Position numbers and translations under genes: made by a program. A stretch of 64,000 nucleotides of DNA, from assembly GCF_937616625.2 (NCBI RefSeq), contig NC_065572.1:45287653-45351652 (forward strand). Reading direction: 5' to 3'. This DNA is from Mercurialis annua (taxonomy: Eukaryota; Streptophyta; Magnoliopsida; Malpighiales; Euphorbiaceae). Below are positions 14,401 to 28,100 of this stretch, one piece after another (within the stretch, counting starts at the first letter, position 1; every line of letters starts with the position of its first letter). The notes beneath the pieces were generated by a model that saw only the letters and a program-made list of their open reading frames with translations, did no database searches and was not told the DNA's origin.

Positions 14401-15532
14401 TACCTAAGCGTGGTTAGGTTATATGATGCAAAGTGTGCAATAAAAGTGACACTATATTAGTATTTCGCGTCACAAGTCTTTTTAGCGCATCGTTCTGACC
14501 TAACAATGGTTAGGTTATACTACATAAAGTGTGTGAAAATTGACGCTAGATCATGTTAGGTTATATTACGCAAAGTGTGCGTTATAAGTGATGCTAGATT
14601 AGTATGCCGCGTCTCAATTCTCTTTAATGCGAAATTCCGATTACCTAAGCATGGTTAGGTTATATAACGCAAAGTGTGTTTTGAAAGTGTCGCTAGATTA
14701 GTATGTCGCGTCTCAAGTCTCTTTGTTGCATCGTTCCAATTGCCTACGTATGGTTAAGTTATTTTACACGAAGGGTGCGTTAAAACTGACACTAGATTAG
14801 TATATCGCGTCACAAGTCTCTTTAACGAGTCGTTCTGATTACCTAACAATGGTTGGGTTATTTTACGTAAAGTGTGCATGAAAAGTGACGATATATAAGT
14901 ATGTCGCATCACAAGTCTCTTTAACGCTTCATTTCGATTATCTAAGCATGGTTAGGTTATATTACGCTAAGTGTGCGTTAAAAATGACGCTAGATTAATA
15001 TGTCGCGATACAAGTCTCTTTAACGCGTCATTCTGATTACCTAACAATGGTTTGCTTATATTACGCAAAGTGTGCGTGAAAAGTGACGCTATATAAGTCT
15101 CTTTAACGCGTTGTTTCGATTACCTAAGCAGCTAGGTTATATTACGAAAGTGTGCGTGAAAAGTGACGCTATATAAGTATGTCGCGACACAAGTCTCTTT
15201 AACGCGTCGTTCCGATTACCAAAGCATGGTTAGGTTATATTACGCAAAGTATGCGTTAAAAGTGAGGCTAGATTAGTATGTCGCGTCACATGTCTCATTA
15301 ACGCGTCGGCCGATTACCTATGCATGGTTAGGTTATATTATGCAAAGTTAGCGTGAAAGGGGACATTATATATGTATGTCTCGTCACAAGTCTCTTTATG
15401 GCGTCGTTCCAATTACCTATGCATTGTTAAGTTATATTACACAAAGTGTGCATTAAAAGTGACGCTATATAAGTATGTCGCGTCTTAAGTCTCTTTAACG
15501 CGTCGTTCCGATTACCTAAGCATGGTTCGGTT
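11450..15532 (-). repeat. Tandem 99-bp satellite, reverse block, plain monomers
   Basis: The array orientation is flipped: the + strand now reads aagtctctttaacgcgtcgttccgattacctaagcatggttagg. Monomers resemble those of 1-4.3 kb, with few or no 48-bp units, ctatataagtatgtcgc variants, tagtagtatgtcgc variants, and gacctaacaatgg (a triplet deletion also seen near 640-655). Multi-monomer blocks marked by gacctaacaatgg recur at 11,587, 13,444 and 14,497, each followed by gtgcgttataa and then a gtgtgtttt variant. No gene is seen. Confidence 0.95.
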
Positions 15533-15625
15533 TTAGATAAAGAACTACATCCGGGGCCGTCAAGAACTCATCTCTTAGAAGACCAATACCTTTTAATATA
15601 CCCTTCCTCTCTCCTTATCATTTCA
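15533..15625. other. Unassigned insert of about 93 bp, possible Copia LTR fragment
   Basis: Satellite sequence stops after catggttcggtt and resumes at tattacgcaaag. The intervening bases (agataaagaactacatccgg onward, then a pyrimidine-rich cttcctctctcc) do not match the satellite. On the minus strand the insert reads ccggatgtagttc then aaaaccgaacc. This is loosely like the GGA(C/T)GTAG ... CCGAACC motif near the U3/R boundary of many plant Ty1/Copia LTRs. The match is short, part of it (ggttcggtt) is shared with a satellite variant, and no LTR ends or target-site duplication are visible, so the identity is tentative. Confidence 0.3.
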
Positions 15626-15824
15626 TATTACGCAAAGTGTGCGTTAAAATTGATGCTAGATTAGTATGTCGCGTATCAAGTCTCTTTAACGAGTTGTTCT
15701 GATTACCTAAGCATGGTTAGGTTATATTACGCAAAGTGTTAAAAGTGACGCTAGATTATTATGTCGGGTCACAAGTCTCTTTAACGCGTCGTTCCGATTA
15801 CCTATGCATAATTAGATTATATAA
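15626..15824 (-). repeat. Tandem 99-bp satellite between two inserts
   Basis: About two reverse-orientation monomers lie between the unassigned insert and MITE 2. The last nine bases, ATTATATAA at 15,816-15,824, are the left target-site duplication of MITE 2. Confidence 0.9.
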
Positions 15825-16167
15825 GGGTTAATTACTAAAAAAATCACGAACTTTATACGAAGTTTCATTTTAATCATGACCTTTGCAAGTTGCCATTTAA
15901 AGGCACGAACTTTCATATTGTTTCAAATTCATCATTTCAGTGTATTTTTATTAACTAAATTCTTCACTAAACCATTAATGAAAGACCCAAGTTATTAATC
16001 AACATATCTAGGATTAGGAATTTTTAGTCAGATAAAATACACCGAATTTAACTTTGGTGATAGATTTGAAATAAAATGAAAGTTCGTGCCTTTAAATGAC
16101 AACTTTTAAAGGTCATGATTAAAACGAAACTTAGTTTAAAGTTCGTGATTTTTTTAAGAATTAACCC
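15825..16167. mobile_element. Mutator-like MITE 2, 343 bp with inverted ends of about 105 bp
   Basis: The left end starts GGGTTAATTACT and the right end closes ...AATTAACCC. The inverted arms run about 105 bp each with roughly 85% identity by eye, sharing aaaaaaatcacgaacttta, ttttaatcatgaccttt and tttaaaggcacgaactttca. The unique centre is about 130 bp and AT-rich. ATTATATAA flanks the element exactly on both sides (15,816-15,824 and 16,168-16,176), a clean 9-bp target-site duplication. Long inverted ends with a 9-bp duplication fit a non-autonomous Mutator-like element. No open frame of note lies inside. The GGGTTAATTAC tip links it to MITE 1, so the two may be related families. Confidence 0.85.
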
Positions 16168-19100
16168 ATTATATAACGCAAAGTGTGCGTTAAATGTGAC
16201 GCTATATTAGTAGTATGTCGCGTCACAAGTCTCTTTAACGCGTCATTTTGATTACCTAAGCATGGTTAGGTTATATTACACAAAGTGTGCGTGAAAAGTG
16301 ATGCTAGATTATCGCTTCTCAAGTCTCTTTAACACGTCGTTCCGATTACCTAAGCATGGTTAGGATATATTAAGCAAAGTGTGCGTTAAAGAGTGACGCT
16401 AGATTAGTATGTCGCGTCACAAGTCTCTTTAACGCGTCGTTCTTATTACCTAACAATGTTTATGTTATATTAAGTAAAGTGTGCGTGAAAAATGACGCTA
16501 TATAAGTATGTCGCGTCACAAGTCTCTTTAACACGTCGTTCCGATTACCTAAGCATGGTTAGGTTATATTACGCAAACTGCACGTTAAAGTGACACTAGA
16601 TAAGTATGTTGCGTCTCAAGTCTCTTTCACGCGTCATTTCGATTACCATGCTTATCTCGCGTCACAAGTCACTCTAACCCGTTGTTCCGGTTACCTAAGC
16701 ATGGTTAGGTTATAGTACGCAAAGTGTGCGTGAAAGGATCAATAGATTAGTATGTAGCGTCTCAAATCTCTTTAACTCATCGTTCCGATTACCTAAGCAT
16801 GGCTAGGTTATATTACGCGAAGTGTGCGTGAAAAGCGATGCGAAGTGACGCTATATAAGTATGTCGTGTCACAAGACTCATTAACGCACCGTTCTGATAA
16901 CCTAAGCATGACTAGGTTATATTACGCAAAGTGTGCGTTAAAAGTGAGGCTAGATTAGTATGTCGGGTCACAAGTCTCTTTAACGCGTCGTTCCGATTAC
17001 CATGAATGATTAGGTTATATTATGCAAAGTGTACGTGAAAAGAGACGCTATATAGTTATGTCGTGTCACAAGTCTCTTTTACGCGTCGTTCCAATTACCT
17101 ATGCATAGTTAGGTTATATTACGCAAAGTGTGTGTTACAAGTGACACTATATAAGTCGCGTCTCAAGTCTCTTTAACGCATCGTTCCAATTACCTAAGCA
17201 TGGTTAGGTTATATTACACGCGAGGTGTGCTTGAAAAGTGATGCTAGATTAGTATGTCGCGTCTCAAGTCTCTTTAACACGTCGTTCCGATTACCTAAGT
17301 ATGGTTAGGTTATATTACGCTATGTGTGCGTTAAAGCGTGATGCTAGATTAGTATGTCTCATCACAAGACTCATTAACGCGCCGTTCAGATTACCTAACA
17401 ATGGTTACGTTATATTATGTAAATTGTGCGTGAAAAGTGATGTAATTTAAGTATGATGTAATTTAAGTATGATTATCTCGCGTCACAAGTCTATTAAACG
17501 CGTCGTTCCGATTACCTAAGCATGGCTATATTACGCAAAGTGTCCTTGAAAAGTGATGTTAGATCAGCATGTCGCGTCTCAAGTCTCTCTAACGCGTCGT
17601 TCCGATTTCCTAAGCATGGTCAGGTTATATTTCGCAAAGTGTGCGTGAAAAGTGAAACTAGAATTGTATGGGGGTCTCAAGTCTCTCTAACGCGTCGTTC
17701 CGATTGCCTAAGCATGGTTAGGTTATATTACGCAAAGTGTGCGTACAAAGTGACGCTAGATTAATATGCCGCGTCTAAAGTCTTTTTAACGCGTCGTTCC
17801 ATTTACCTAAGTATGGTTAGGTTATATTACGCAAAGTGTGCGTGAAAAATGACAGTAGATTAGTATGTCGCATCTTAAGTCCATTAAACGCGTCGTTCCA
17901 ATTACTTAAGCATGGTTAGGTAATATTACACAAAGTGTGCGTGAAAAATAACAATAGAATTAGTATGTCGCATCTTAGGTCAATCTAACTCGTCTTTCCG
18001 ATTACCTAAGCATGGTTAGGCTATATTATGCAATGTGTACGTGAAAAGTGACGCTAGATTAGTATATCACGTCTCAAGTCTCTTTAACGCGTCGTTTTGA
18101 TTACCATGCTTATGTCGCGTCACAAGTCTCTCTAACGGGTCGTTCCGATTACTAAGAATAGTTCGGTTATATTACGCAAAGTGTGCGTGAAAAGTAACAA
18201 TTGATTAGTATGCCGTGTCTCAAGTCTCTTTAATGCGTCGTTCCGATTACCCCAGAATGGTTACGTTATATTACGCAAAGTGTGCGAGAAAAGGATTGCT
18301 AGATTACTATGTCGCATCTCAAGTCTCTTTAACGTGTCGTTCCGATTACCTAAGCATGGTTAGGTTACATTACGCAAGGTGTGCATGAAAGGTGACGCTA
18401 GATTAGAATGTCCTGTCTCAAGGCTCTTTAATGCGTCGTTCCGATTTCCTAAGCATGGTCAGGTAATATTAAGCAAAGTGTGAGTGAAAAGTGAACCTAG
18501 ATTAGTATGGGCGTCTCAATTCACATTAACGCGTCGTTCCGATTTCTAAGCATGGTTACGTTATATTACGCAAAGTGTGCGTACAAAGTGACGCTAGAGA
18601 AGTATGTCGCGTCTCAAAAGTCTCTAACGCGTCGTTCCGATTTCCTAAGCATGGTTAGGTTATATTTCGCAAAGTGTGCGTAACGAGTGACGCTAGATTA
18701 ATATGGCGCGTCTAAAGTCTTTTTAACGCATCGTTTTGATTATCATGCTAATGTCGCGTCAGAAGTCTCTCTAACGCGTCGTTCCGATTACCTAAGCATG
18801 ATAAGGTTATATTACGCAAAGTGTGCGTGTAAAAGGACAATAGATTAGTATGTCGCGTCTCACGTCCATTTAACGCGTCGTTCCAATTACTTAAGCATGG
18901 TTAGGTAATATTACGGAAATTGTGCGTGAAAAATGACAATTGATTAGTATGTCGCGTCTTAGGTAAATCTAACTCCTCGCTCCAATTACCTAAGCATGGT
19001 TAGGTTATATTATGCAATATGTACGTGAAAATTGATGCTAGATTAGTATATCGCGTCTCAAGTCTCTTTAACGCGTCGTTCTGATTACCTAACCATGGTT

Positions 19101-22100
19101 AGGTTATATTACGCAAAGAGTGCGTGAAAAATGACGTTAGATTAGTATATCGCGTCTCAACTCACTTTAACGCGTGGTTAGGTTATTTACGCAATGGTTA
19201 GGTTATTTACGCAAAGCGTGTGTCAAAAGTGACGCTAGATTATTATGCCGCATCTCAAGTCTGTTTAACGCGTCGATCGGATTACCTAAGCATGGCTAGG
19301 TTATATTATGCAAAGTGTCCGTGAAAACTGACGCTAGATTAGTATGTCGCGTCTCAAGTCTCTTAAACGCGTCGTTCCGATTACCTAAGCATGGTTAGGT
19401 TCTATTACGCAAAGTGTGCGTAAAAAGTGACGCTATATTAGTATGGCGCGTCTCAAGTCTCTTTAACGCGTCGTTTCGATTACCATGCTTATGTCGCGTC
19501 ACAAGTCTCTTTAATGCGTTGTTCCGATTACCTAAGCATGGTTAGATTATACTACGCAAAGTGTGCATAAAAAATGACAATAGATTAGTATGTCGCATCT
19601 AAGGGCTATTTACGAGTCGTTCAGATTACTAAAGCATGGTTAGGTATTATGCAAAGTGTGCGTGAAAAAAGACAATAGATTAGTATGTCGCGTCTTAAGT
19701 CTATCTAACGCGTCGTTCTGATTACCTAAGCATGGTTAGGTTATTTTACGCAAGGTGTGCGTGAAAAGTGACGCTAGATTAGTATGTCGTGTCTCAAGTC
19801 TCTTTAGCGCATCATTTCGATTACCATGCTTAATTCGCGTCACACGTCTCTCTAACGCACGTTCTGATTACCTAAGCAGGGTTAGGTTATATTACGGAAA
19901 GTGTGCGTAAAAAGTGACCCTAGAATAGTATGTCCAATCTCAAGTCTCTTTAATACATCGTTTCGATTATCTAAACATGGTTAGTTTATATTACGCAAAG
20001 TGTGTGTAAAAAGTGATGCTAGATTAGTATGATTCGTCTCAAGTCTCTTTAAAGCGTCGTTTTGTTTACCATGCTTATCTCGCGTCACAAGTCTCTTTAA
20101 CGCATTGTTCCGATTACCTATGCATGGGGTTAGGTTATATTACGCAAAGTTTGAGTGAAAAGTGACGTTAAATAAGTATGTCGCGTCTAAAGTCTCTCTA
20201 ACGCGTCGTTTCAATTTCCTAAGCATGGTTAGGTTATATTACGTAAAGTGTGCGTGAAAAGTGACAATAGAGTAGTATGTCGCGTCTCAAAAGTCTCGAA
20301 CGCGTCGTTCTGATTTCCTAAGCATGGTTAGGTTATATTACGCAAAGTGTGCGTAAAGAGTGACACTAGATTAATATGGCGCGTCTAATGTCTTTTTAAC
20401 GCGTCGTTTCGATTACCATGCTTATGTCGCGTCAGAAGTCTCTCTAATGCATCGTTCCGATTACCTAAGCATGGTTAGATTATATTACGCAAAGTGTGCG
20501 TGAAAAATGACAATGGATTAGTCGTTCCAATTACTTTAACATGGTTAGGTTATATTACGCAAACTGTGCGTGAAAAATGACAATAGATTAGTATGTCGCA
20601 TCGTAAGTCTATCTAACTCGTCATTCCGATTACTTAGCATGGTTAGGTTATACTATGCAATGTGTACGTGAAAAGTGATGCTAGATTAGTATGTCGCGTC
20701 TCAAGACTCTTTAACGCGTTGTTTTGATTACCATGCTTATGTCGTGTCACAAGTCTCTTTAATGGTTCGTTCCGATTACCTAAGAATGGTTAGGTTATAT
20801 TGCGCAGAGTATGGGTGAAAATTAACAATTGATTAGTATGTCGCGTCTCAAGTCTCTTTAACGCGTTGTTCCGATTACCCAAGAATGGTTAGGTTATATT
20901 ACGCAAAGTATGCGAAAAAAAGTAATACTAGATTATATGTCGCGTCTCAAGTCTCTTTAACGCGTAGTTCCGATTACCTAAGCATGGTTAGGTTATATTA
21001 CGCAAGGTGTGCGTGAAAGCTGATGCTTGATTAGAATGTCCCGTCTCAAGGCTCTTTAATGCGTCGTTCCGATAACCTAAGCATGGTTGTTATATTATGC
21101 AAAGTTTACGTGAAAAGTGACGCTATCGCATCTCAAGTGTCTTTAACGCGTCGTTTTGATTACCATGCTTATGCCGCGTCACAAATCTTTCTAACGTGTC
21201 GTTCCGATTACCTTAAGCATGGTTAGGTTATAGTACGCAAAGTGTGCGTGAAAAGTAACAATGGATTACTGTGTCAAGTCTCAAGTCTCTTCAACGCGTC
21301 GTTACGATTATCAATGGATGGTTAGGATATATTATGCAAACTGTGCGTGAAAAGTGACAATAGACTAGTATGTCGCATCTCAAGTCTATTTAACGCGTCG
21401 TTCCGATTACCTAAGCATGGTTAGGTTATATTACGCAAAGGGTGCGTGAAAAGTGACGCTAGATTAGTACGTCGCGTTTCAAATCTCTTTGACGCGTCGT
21501 TCCGATTACCTAAGCATGGTTAGGTTATTTACGCAAAGCGTGCGTGAAAAGTGACGTTAGATTAGTATGTCGCGTCTCAAGTCTGTTTAACGCGTCGTTC
21601 CGATTACCTAAGTATGGTTAGGTTATATTAAGCAAAGTGTGCATGAAAAGTGACGCTAGATTAGTAACAAGTCTCTCTAAAGCGTTGTTCCGATTACCTA
21701 AGCATGGTTAGGGTATATTACGTTTGGTGTGCTTAAAAATGAAAATGGATTAGTATGTCGTGTCTCAAGTCTATTTAACGCGTCGTTCCGATTACCTAAC
21801 ATGGTTAGGTTATATTACGCAAAGTGTGCGTGAAAAATCACAATAGATTAGTATGTCGCGTCTTAAGTCTATCTAACGCGTCGTTCCGATTACCTACGTA
21901 TGGTTAGGTTATATTACGCAAGGTGTGCGTGAAAATTGACGCTAGATTAATATGTCGCGTCTCAAGGTTCTTTAATGCGTCGTTCTGATTACCTAAGCAT
22001 GATTAGGTTATATTACGCAAAGTTTGCGTAAAAAGTGAAGCTAGATTAGTATGTTGTATCTCAAGTCTCTTTAACGCATCATTTCGATTACCATGCTTAG

Positions 22101-25100
22101 GTCTCGTCACACGTCTCTCTATGGCGTCGTTCTGATTACCTAAGCATGGTTAGGTTAAATTACACAAACTGTGCGTGAAAAGTGACGCTAGATCAGTATG
22201 TCAAGTCTCAATTCTCTTTAACGCGTTGTTCCGATTACTTAAGCATGGTTAGGTTATAATACGCAAAGTTTGCGTGAAAAGTTACGTTAGATCAGTATGT
22301 CACGTCTCAAGTCTCTTTAACGCGTCGTTTCAATTTCCTAAGCATGGTTAGGTTATATTATGCAAAGTGTGCGTGAAAAGTGACGACAGATTAGTATGTC
22401 ATGTCTCAAATCTCTTTAACGCGTTGTTCCGATTATCTAAGTATGGTTAGGTTATATCACGCAATGTGTGCGTAAAAAGTGACGCTAGATTGCTATGGCG
22501 CGTCTTAAGTCTTTTTAACGCGTTGTTCTGATTACCTAAGCATGGTTACGTTATATTACGCAAAGTGTGCGTAAAAAATTACAATTGATTAGTATGTCGC
22601 CTCTTAAGTCTATTTACACGTCGTTCCGATTACATAAGCATGGTTAGGTATTACGCAAAGTGTGCGTGAAAAATGACAATAGATTAGTATGTCGCATCTT
22701 AAGTCTATCTAACGCGTCGTTCTGATTACCTAAGCCTGGTTAGGTTATTTTACGCAAGGTGTGCGTGAAAAGTGACACTAGATTAATATGTCGCGTCTCA
22801 CAGCTCTTTAATTAGTCGGTCCGATTACCTAAGCATGGTTTGGTTATACTATGCAAAGTTTCGTAAAAGGTGACGCTAGATTAGTATGTCGTGTCCCAAG
22901 TCTCTTTATCGCATCATTTCGATTACCATGCTTAGGTCGCGTCACATTTTTCTCTAACGCGTCGTGCCGATTACCTAAACAGGGTTAGGTTATATTACGC
23001 GAAGTGTGCGTGAAAAGTGACGCTAGATTAGTATGTCCAGTGTTAAGTCTCTTTAACACGTCGTTTCGATTATCTAAGCATGGTTAGGTTATATTACGCA
23101 AAGTGTGCGTAAAAAGTGACGCTAGATTAGTATGATTCGTCTCAAGACTCTTTAAAGCGTTGTTTCGATTACCATGCTTATCTCGCGTCACAAGTCTCTT
23201 TAACGCGTTGTTCCGATTAACTATGCTTGGTTTGGTTATATTATGCAAAGTTTGCGTGAAAAGTGACGTTAAATTAGTATGTCGCGTCTAAATCTAACGC
23301 GTCGTTTCAATTTCCTAAGCATGGTTAGGTTATATTACGTAAAGTGTGCGTGAAAAGTGACACTAGAGTAGTATGTCGTGTCTCAAGTCTCTCTAACACG
23401 TCGTTTCGATTTCCTAAGCATGGTTAGGTTATATTACGCAAAGTGTGTGTAAAGAGTGATGCTAGATTAATATGGCGTGTCTAAAGTCTTTTTAACGCGT
23501 CGTTCCGATTACCTAAGCATGGTTAGGTTATATTAAGCAAAGTGTTCGTGAAAAATGACAATAGATTATTACTATATCGCGACTCAAGTCCATTTAACGA
23601 GTTGTTCCAATTACCTAAGCATGCTTAGGTTATATTACGCAAAGTGTGCGTGAAAAATGACAATGGATTAGTATGTCGCGTCTTAAGTGTATCTAATTCG
23701 TCGTTCTGATTACTTTAGCATGGTTAGATTATATTAAGCAATGTGTACGTGAAAAGTGATGCTAGATTAGTATGTCGCATCTTAAGTCTTTTTAACGCGT
23801 CGTTTCGATTACCATGATTATGTCGCGTCAGAAGTCTCTCTAATGCGTAGTTCTGATTACCTAAGCATGGTTAGGTTATATTACGCAAAGTGTGCGTGAA
23901 AAATGACAATTGATTAGTATGTCGCGACTCAAATCTATTTAACGAGTCGTTCCAATTACTTAAGCATGGTTAGGTTATATTACGCAAAGTGTGCGAGAAA
24001 AGTAATGCTAGATTAGTATGTCGCATCTCAAGTCTCTTTAACGCGTCGTTCCGATTACCTAAGCATGGTTAGGTTATATTACGCACGGTGTGCGTGAAAG
24101 GTGACGCTAGATTAGAATATCCAGTCTCAAGGTTCTTTAATGTGTCGCTACGATTACCTAAGCATGGTTGTTATATTATGCAAAGTTTACGTGAAATGTG
24201 ACACTAGATTAGTATGTCGTGTCTCAACTGTCTTTAACGCATCGTTTCGATTACCATGCTTATGTCGCGCCACAAGTCTCTCTAACGCGTCGTTACGATT
24301 ACCTTAAGCATGGTTAGGTTATAGTACGCAAAGTGTGCGTTAAAAGTAACAATAGATTAGTATGTCACGTCTCAAGTCTCTTTAACGCGTCGTTACGATT
24401 ACCTAAGCATGGTTAGGTTATATTACGCAAACTGTGAGTGAAAAGTGACTAGATTAGTATGTCGCATCTCAAGTCTATTTAACTCGTCGTTCCGATTACC
24501 TAAGCATGATTAGGTTATACTGCACAAAGCGTGCGTGAAAAGTGACGCTAAATTAGTATGTCGCGTCTCAAATCTCTTTAACGCGTCGTTCCGGTTACCT
24601 AAGCATGGTTAGGTTATTTACGCAAAGCGTGCGTGAAAAGTGACGCTAGATTAGTATGTCGTGTCTCAAGTCTATTTGACGCGTCATGCCGATTACCTAA
24701 GCATGGTTAGGTTAGATTAAGCAAAGTTTGCGTGAAAAGTGACACTAGATTAGTATGTCGCGTCTCAAGTCTCTTTAACGCGTCGTTCCGATTACCTAAG
24801 CATGGTTAGTTTATATTACGCAAAGTGTGCGTAACAAGTGACGCTAGATTAGTATGGCGCGTCTCAAGTCTCTTTAACGCTTCGTTTCGATTACCATGCA
24901 TATGTCGCGTCACAAGTCTCTCTAATGCGTTGTTCCGATTATAAGCATGCTTAGGTTTTATTACGCAAAGTGTTCGTAAAAAATGACAATAGATTAGTAT
25001 GTCGCTTCTCAAGTCTATTTAACGCGTCGTTACGATTACCTAAGCATGGATAGGTTATATTACGCAAAGTGTGCGTGAAAAATGGCAATAGATTAGTATG

Positions 25101-28100
25101 TCGTGTCTTAAGTATATCTAACGCGTTGTTCCGATTACCTATGCATGGTTAGGTTACATTACGCAAGGTGTGCGTAAAAAGAGACGCTAGATTAATATGT
25201 CGTGTCTCAAGGCTCTTTAGGTTATATTATGCAAAGTTTGCGTAAATCGTAACGCTAGATTAGTATGTCGTATCTCAAGTCTCTTAAACGCATCGTTTCG
25301 ATTACAATGCTTAGGTCGCGTCACACGTCTCTCTTAGGCGTCGTTCCGATTACCTAAACATGGTTAGGTTAAATTACACAAAGTGTGTGTGAAAAGTGAC
25401 GCTAGATTAGTATGTCCAGTCTCAATTCTCTTTAACGCATCGTTTCGATTATCAAAGCATGGTTATGTTATAATACGCAAAGTGTGCGTAAAATGTTACG
25501 CTAGATTAATATGATTGGTCTCAAGTCTCTTTAAAGTGTCGATTCGATTACCATGCTTATCTCGTCACAAGTCTCTTTAACGCGTTGTTCCGATTACGTA
25601 ATCATGGTTAGGATATTTAACGCAAAGTGTGTGTGAAAAGTGACATTAGATCAGTATGTCGCGTCTCAAGTCTTCCTAACGCGCCGTTTCATTTTCCTAA
25701 GCATGGTTAGGTTATATTACGCAACGTGTGCGTGAAAAGTGACGCTAGATTAGTATGTCGCGTCTCAAGTCTTTTTAACGCGTCGTTTCGATTAACTCAG
25801 CATGGTTAGGTTATATTACACAAAATGTGCGTAAAAAGTGACGCTAGATTAGTATGGCGTGTCTCAAGTTTCTTTTACGCGTCGTTTCGATTACCATGCT
25901 TATGTCGCGTCACAAGTCTCTTTAACGCGTTGTTCCGATTATATAAGCATGGTTAGGTTATATTACACCAAGTATGCGTAAAAAATAACAATTGATTAGT
26001 ATGTCGCGTCCCAAGTCTATTTACGCGTCGTTCCGATTACTTTAGGCATGGTTAGGTATTACGCAAAGTGTGCGTGAAAAATGACAATAAATTAGTATGT
26101 CGCGTCTTAAATCTATCTAACGCGTCGTTCTGATTACCTAAGCATGGTTAGGTTATTTTACGCAAGGTGTGCGTTAAAAGTGACGCTAGATTGATATGTC
26201 ATGTCTCACGGCTCTTTAATGCGTCAGTATGATTAGGTTATACTATGCAAATGTTGCGTAAAAAGTGACGCTAGATTAGTATGTCGTGTCTCAAGTCTCT
26301 TTAATGCATTATTTCGATTACCATGCTTAGGTCACGTCACACGTCTCTTTAACGCGTCGTTCCGATTACCTAAGCAGGGTTAGGTTATATTACACGAAGT
26401 GTGCGTGAAAATTGACGTTAGACTGTGTCCAGTGTCAAGTCTCTTTAAAGCGTCGTTTCGATTATCTAAGCATGGTTTGGTTATATTACGCAAAGTGTGC
26501 GTAAAAAGTGACGCTAGATTAGTATGACTCGTCTTAAGTCTCTTTGATGCGTCGTTTCGATTATCATTCTTATCTCGGGTCACAATTCTCTTTAACGCGT
26601 TGTTCCTATTACCTATGCATGGTTATGTTATATTACGCAAAGTTTGCGTGAAAAGTGACGTTAGATCAGTATGTCGCGTCTCAAGTCACTCTAAAGCGTC
26701 GTTTTAATTTCCTACGCATGGTTAGGTTATATTACGCAAAGTATGCGTGAAAAGTGATACTATAGTAGTATGTCGCGTCTCAAGTATCTCTAACGCGTCG
26801 TTCCGATTTCCTAAGCATGGTTAAGTTATATTACGCAAAATGTGCGTAAGAAGTGACGCTAGATTAATATGGCGCGTCTCAAGTCTTTTTAACGTGTCGT
26901 TTCGATTACCATGCTTATGTCGCGTCAGAAGTCCCTCTAACGCGTCGTTCAGATTACCTAAGCATGGTTAGGCTATATTACGCAAAGTGTGTGTGAAAAA
27001 TGACAATAGATTAGTATGTCGCAACTCAAGTCCATTTAACGAGTCGTTCCAATTACTTAAGCATGGCTAGGTTATATTACGCAAAGTGTGCTTGAAAAAT
27101 GATAATAGATTAGTATGTCGTGTCTCGAGTCTATCTAACTCGTCGTTCTGATTACCATGCTTTTGTCGCGTCACAAGTCTCTCTAATAGGTAGTTTAGAT
27201 TACCGAAGAATGGTTAGGTTATATTACGCAGAGTGTGCGTGAAAATTAATAATTGATTTGTATGTCGCGTCTCAAGTCTCTTTAACGCTTCGTTCTGATT
27301 ACCCCAAGAATGGTTAGGTTATATTACGCAAAGTGTGCGAGAAAAGTAATGCTAGATTAGTATGTCGAGTCTCCAGTCTCTTTAACGCGTCGTTCCGATT
27401 ACCTAAGCATGGTTAGGCTATATTAGCAAGGTGTGCGTGAAAGGTGACGCTAGATTAGAATGTCCCGTCTCAAGGCTCTTTAATGCATCGTTCCGATTGC
27501 CGAAGGACGGTTGTTTTATTTTGCAAAGCTTGCGTGAAAAGTGACGCTAGTATGTCGCGTCTCAAGTCTCTTTAATGCGTCGTTTCGATTACCATGCTTA
27601 TGTCGCGTCCCAATTCTCTAACGCGTCGTTCTGATTACCTAAGCTTGGTTAGCTTATAGTACGCAAAGTGTGCGTGAAAAGTAACAATTGATTAGTATGT
27701 CGCTTCTCAAGTCTCTTTATAGCGTCGTTCCGATTACCTAAGCATGGCTAGGTTATATTATGAAAGTGTGCGTGAAAAGTGACAATAGTATGTCGCATAT
27801 CAAGTCTATTTAACGCGTCGTTCCGATTACCTAAGCATGGTTAGGTTATATTAAGCAAAGTGTTCGTGAAAAGTGACGCTAGATTAGTATGTCGCGTCTC
27901 GAGTCTCTTTAACGCGTTGTTCTGATTACCTAAGCATGGTTAGGTTATATTACGCAAAGTGTGCGTCAAAAGTGACGCTAGATTAGTATGGCCCGTCTCA
28001 AGTCTCTTTAACACGTCGTTTCGATTACCAAAAGCATGGTTAGGTTATATTACGCAAAGTGTGCATAAAAAATGACAATAGATTAGTATGTCGTGTCTCA

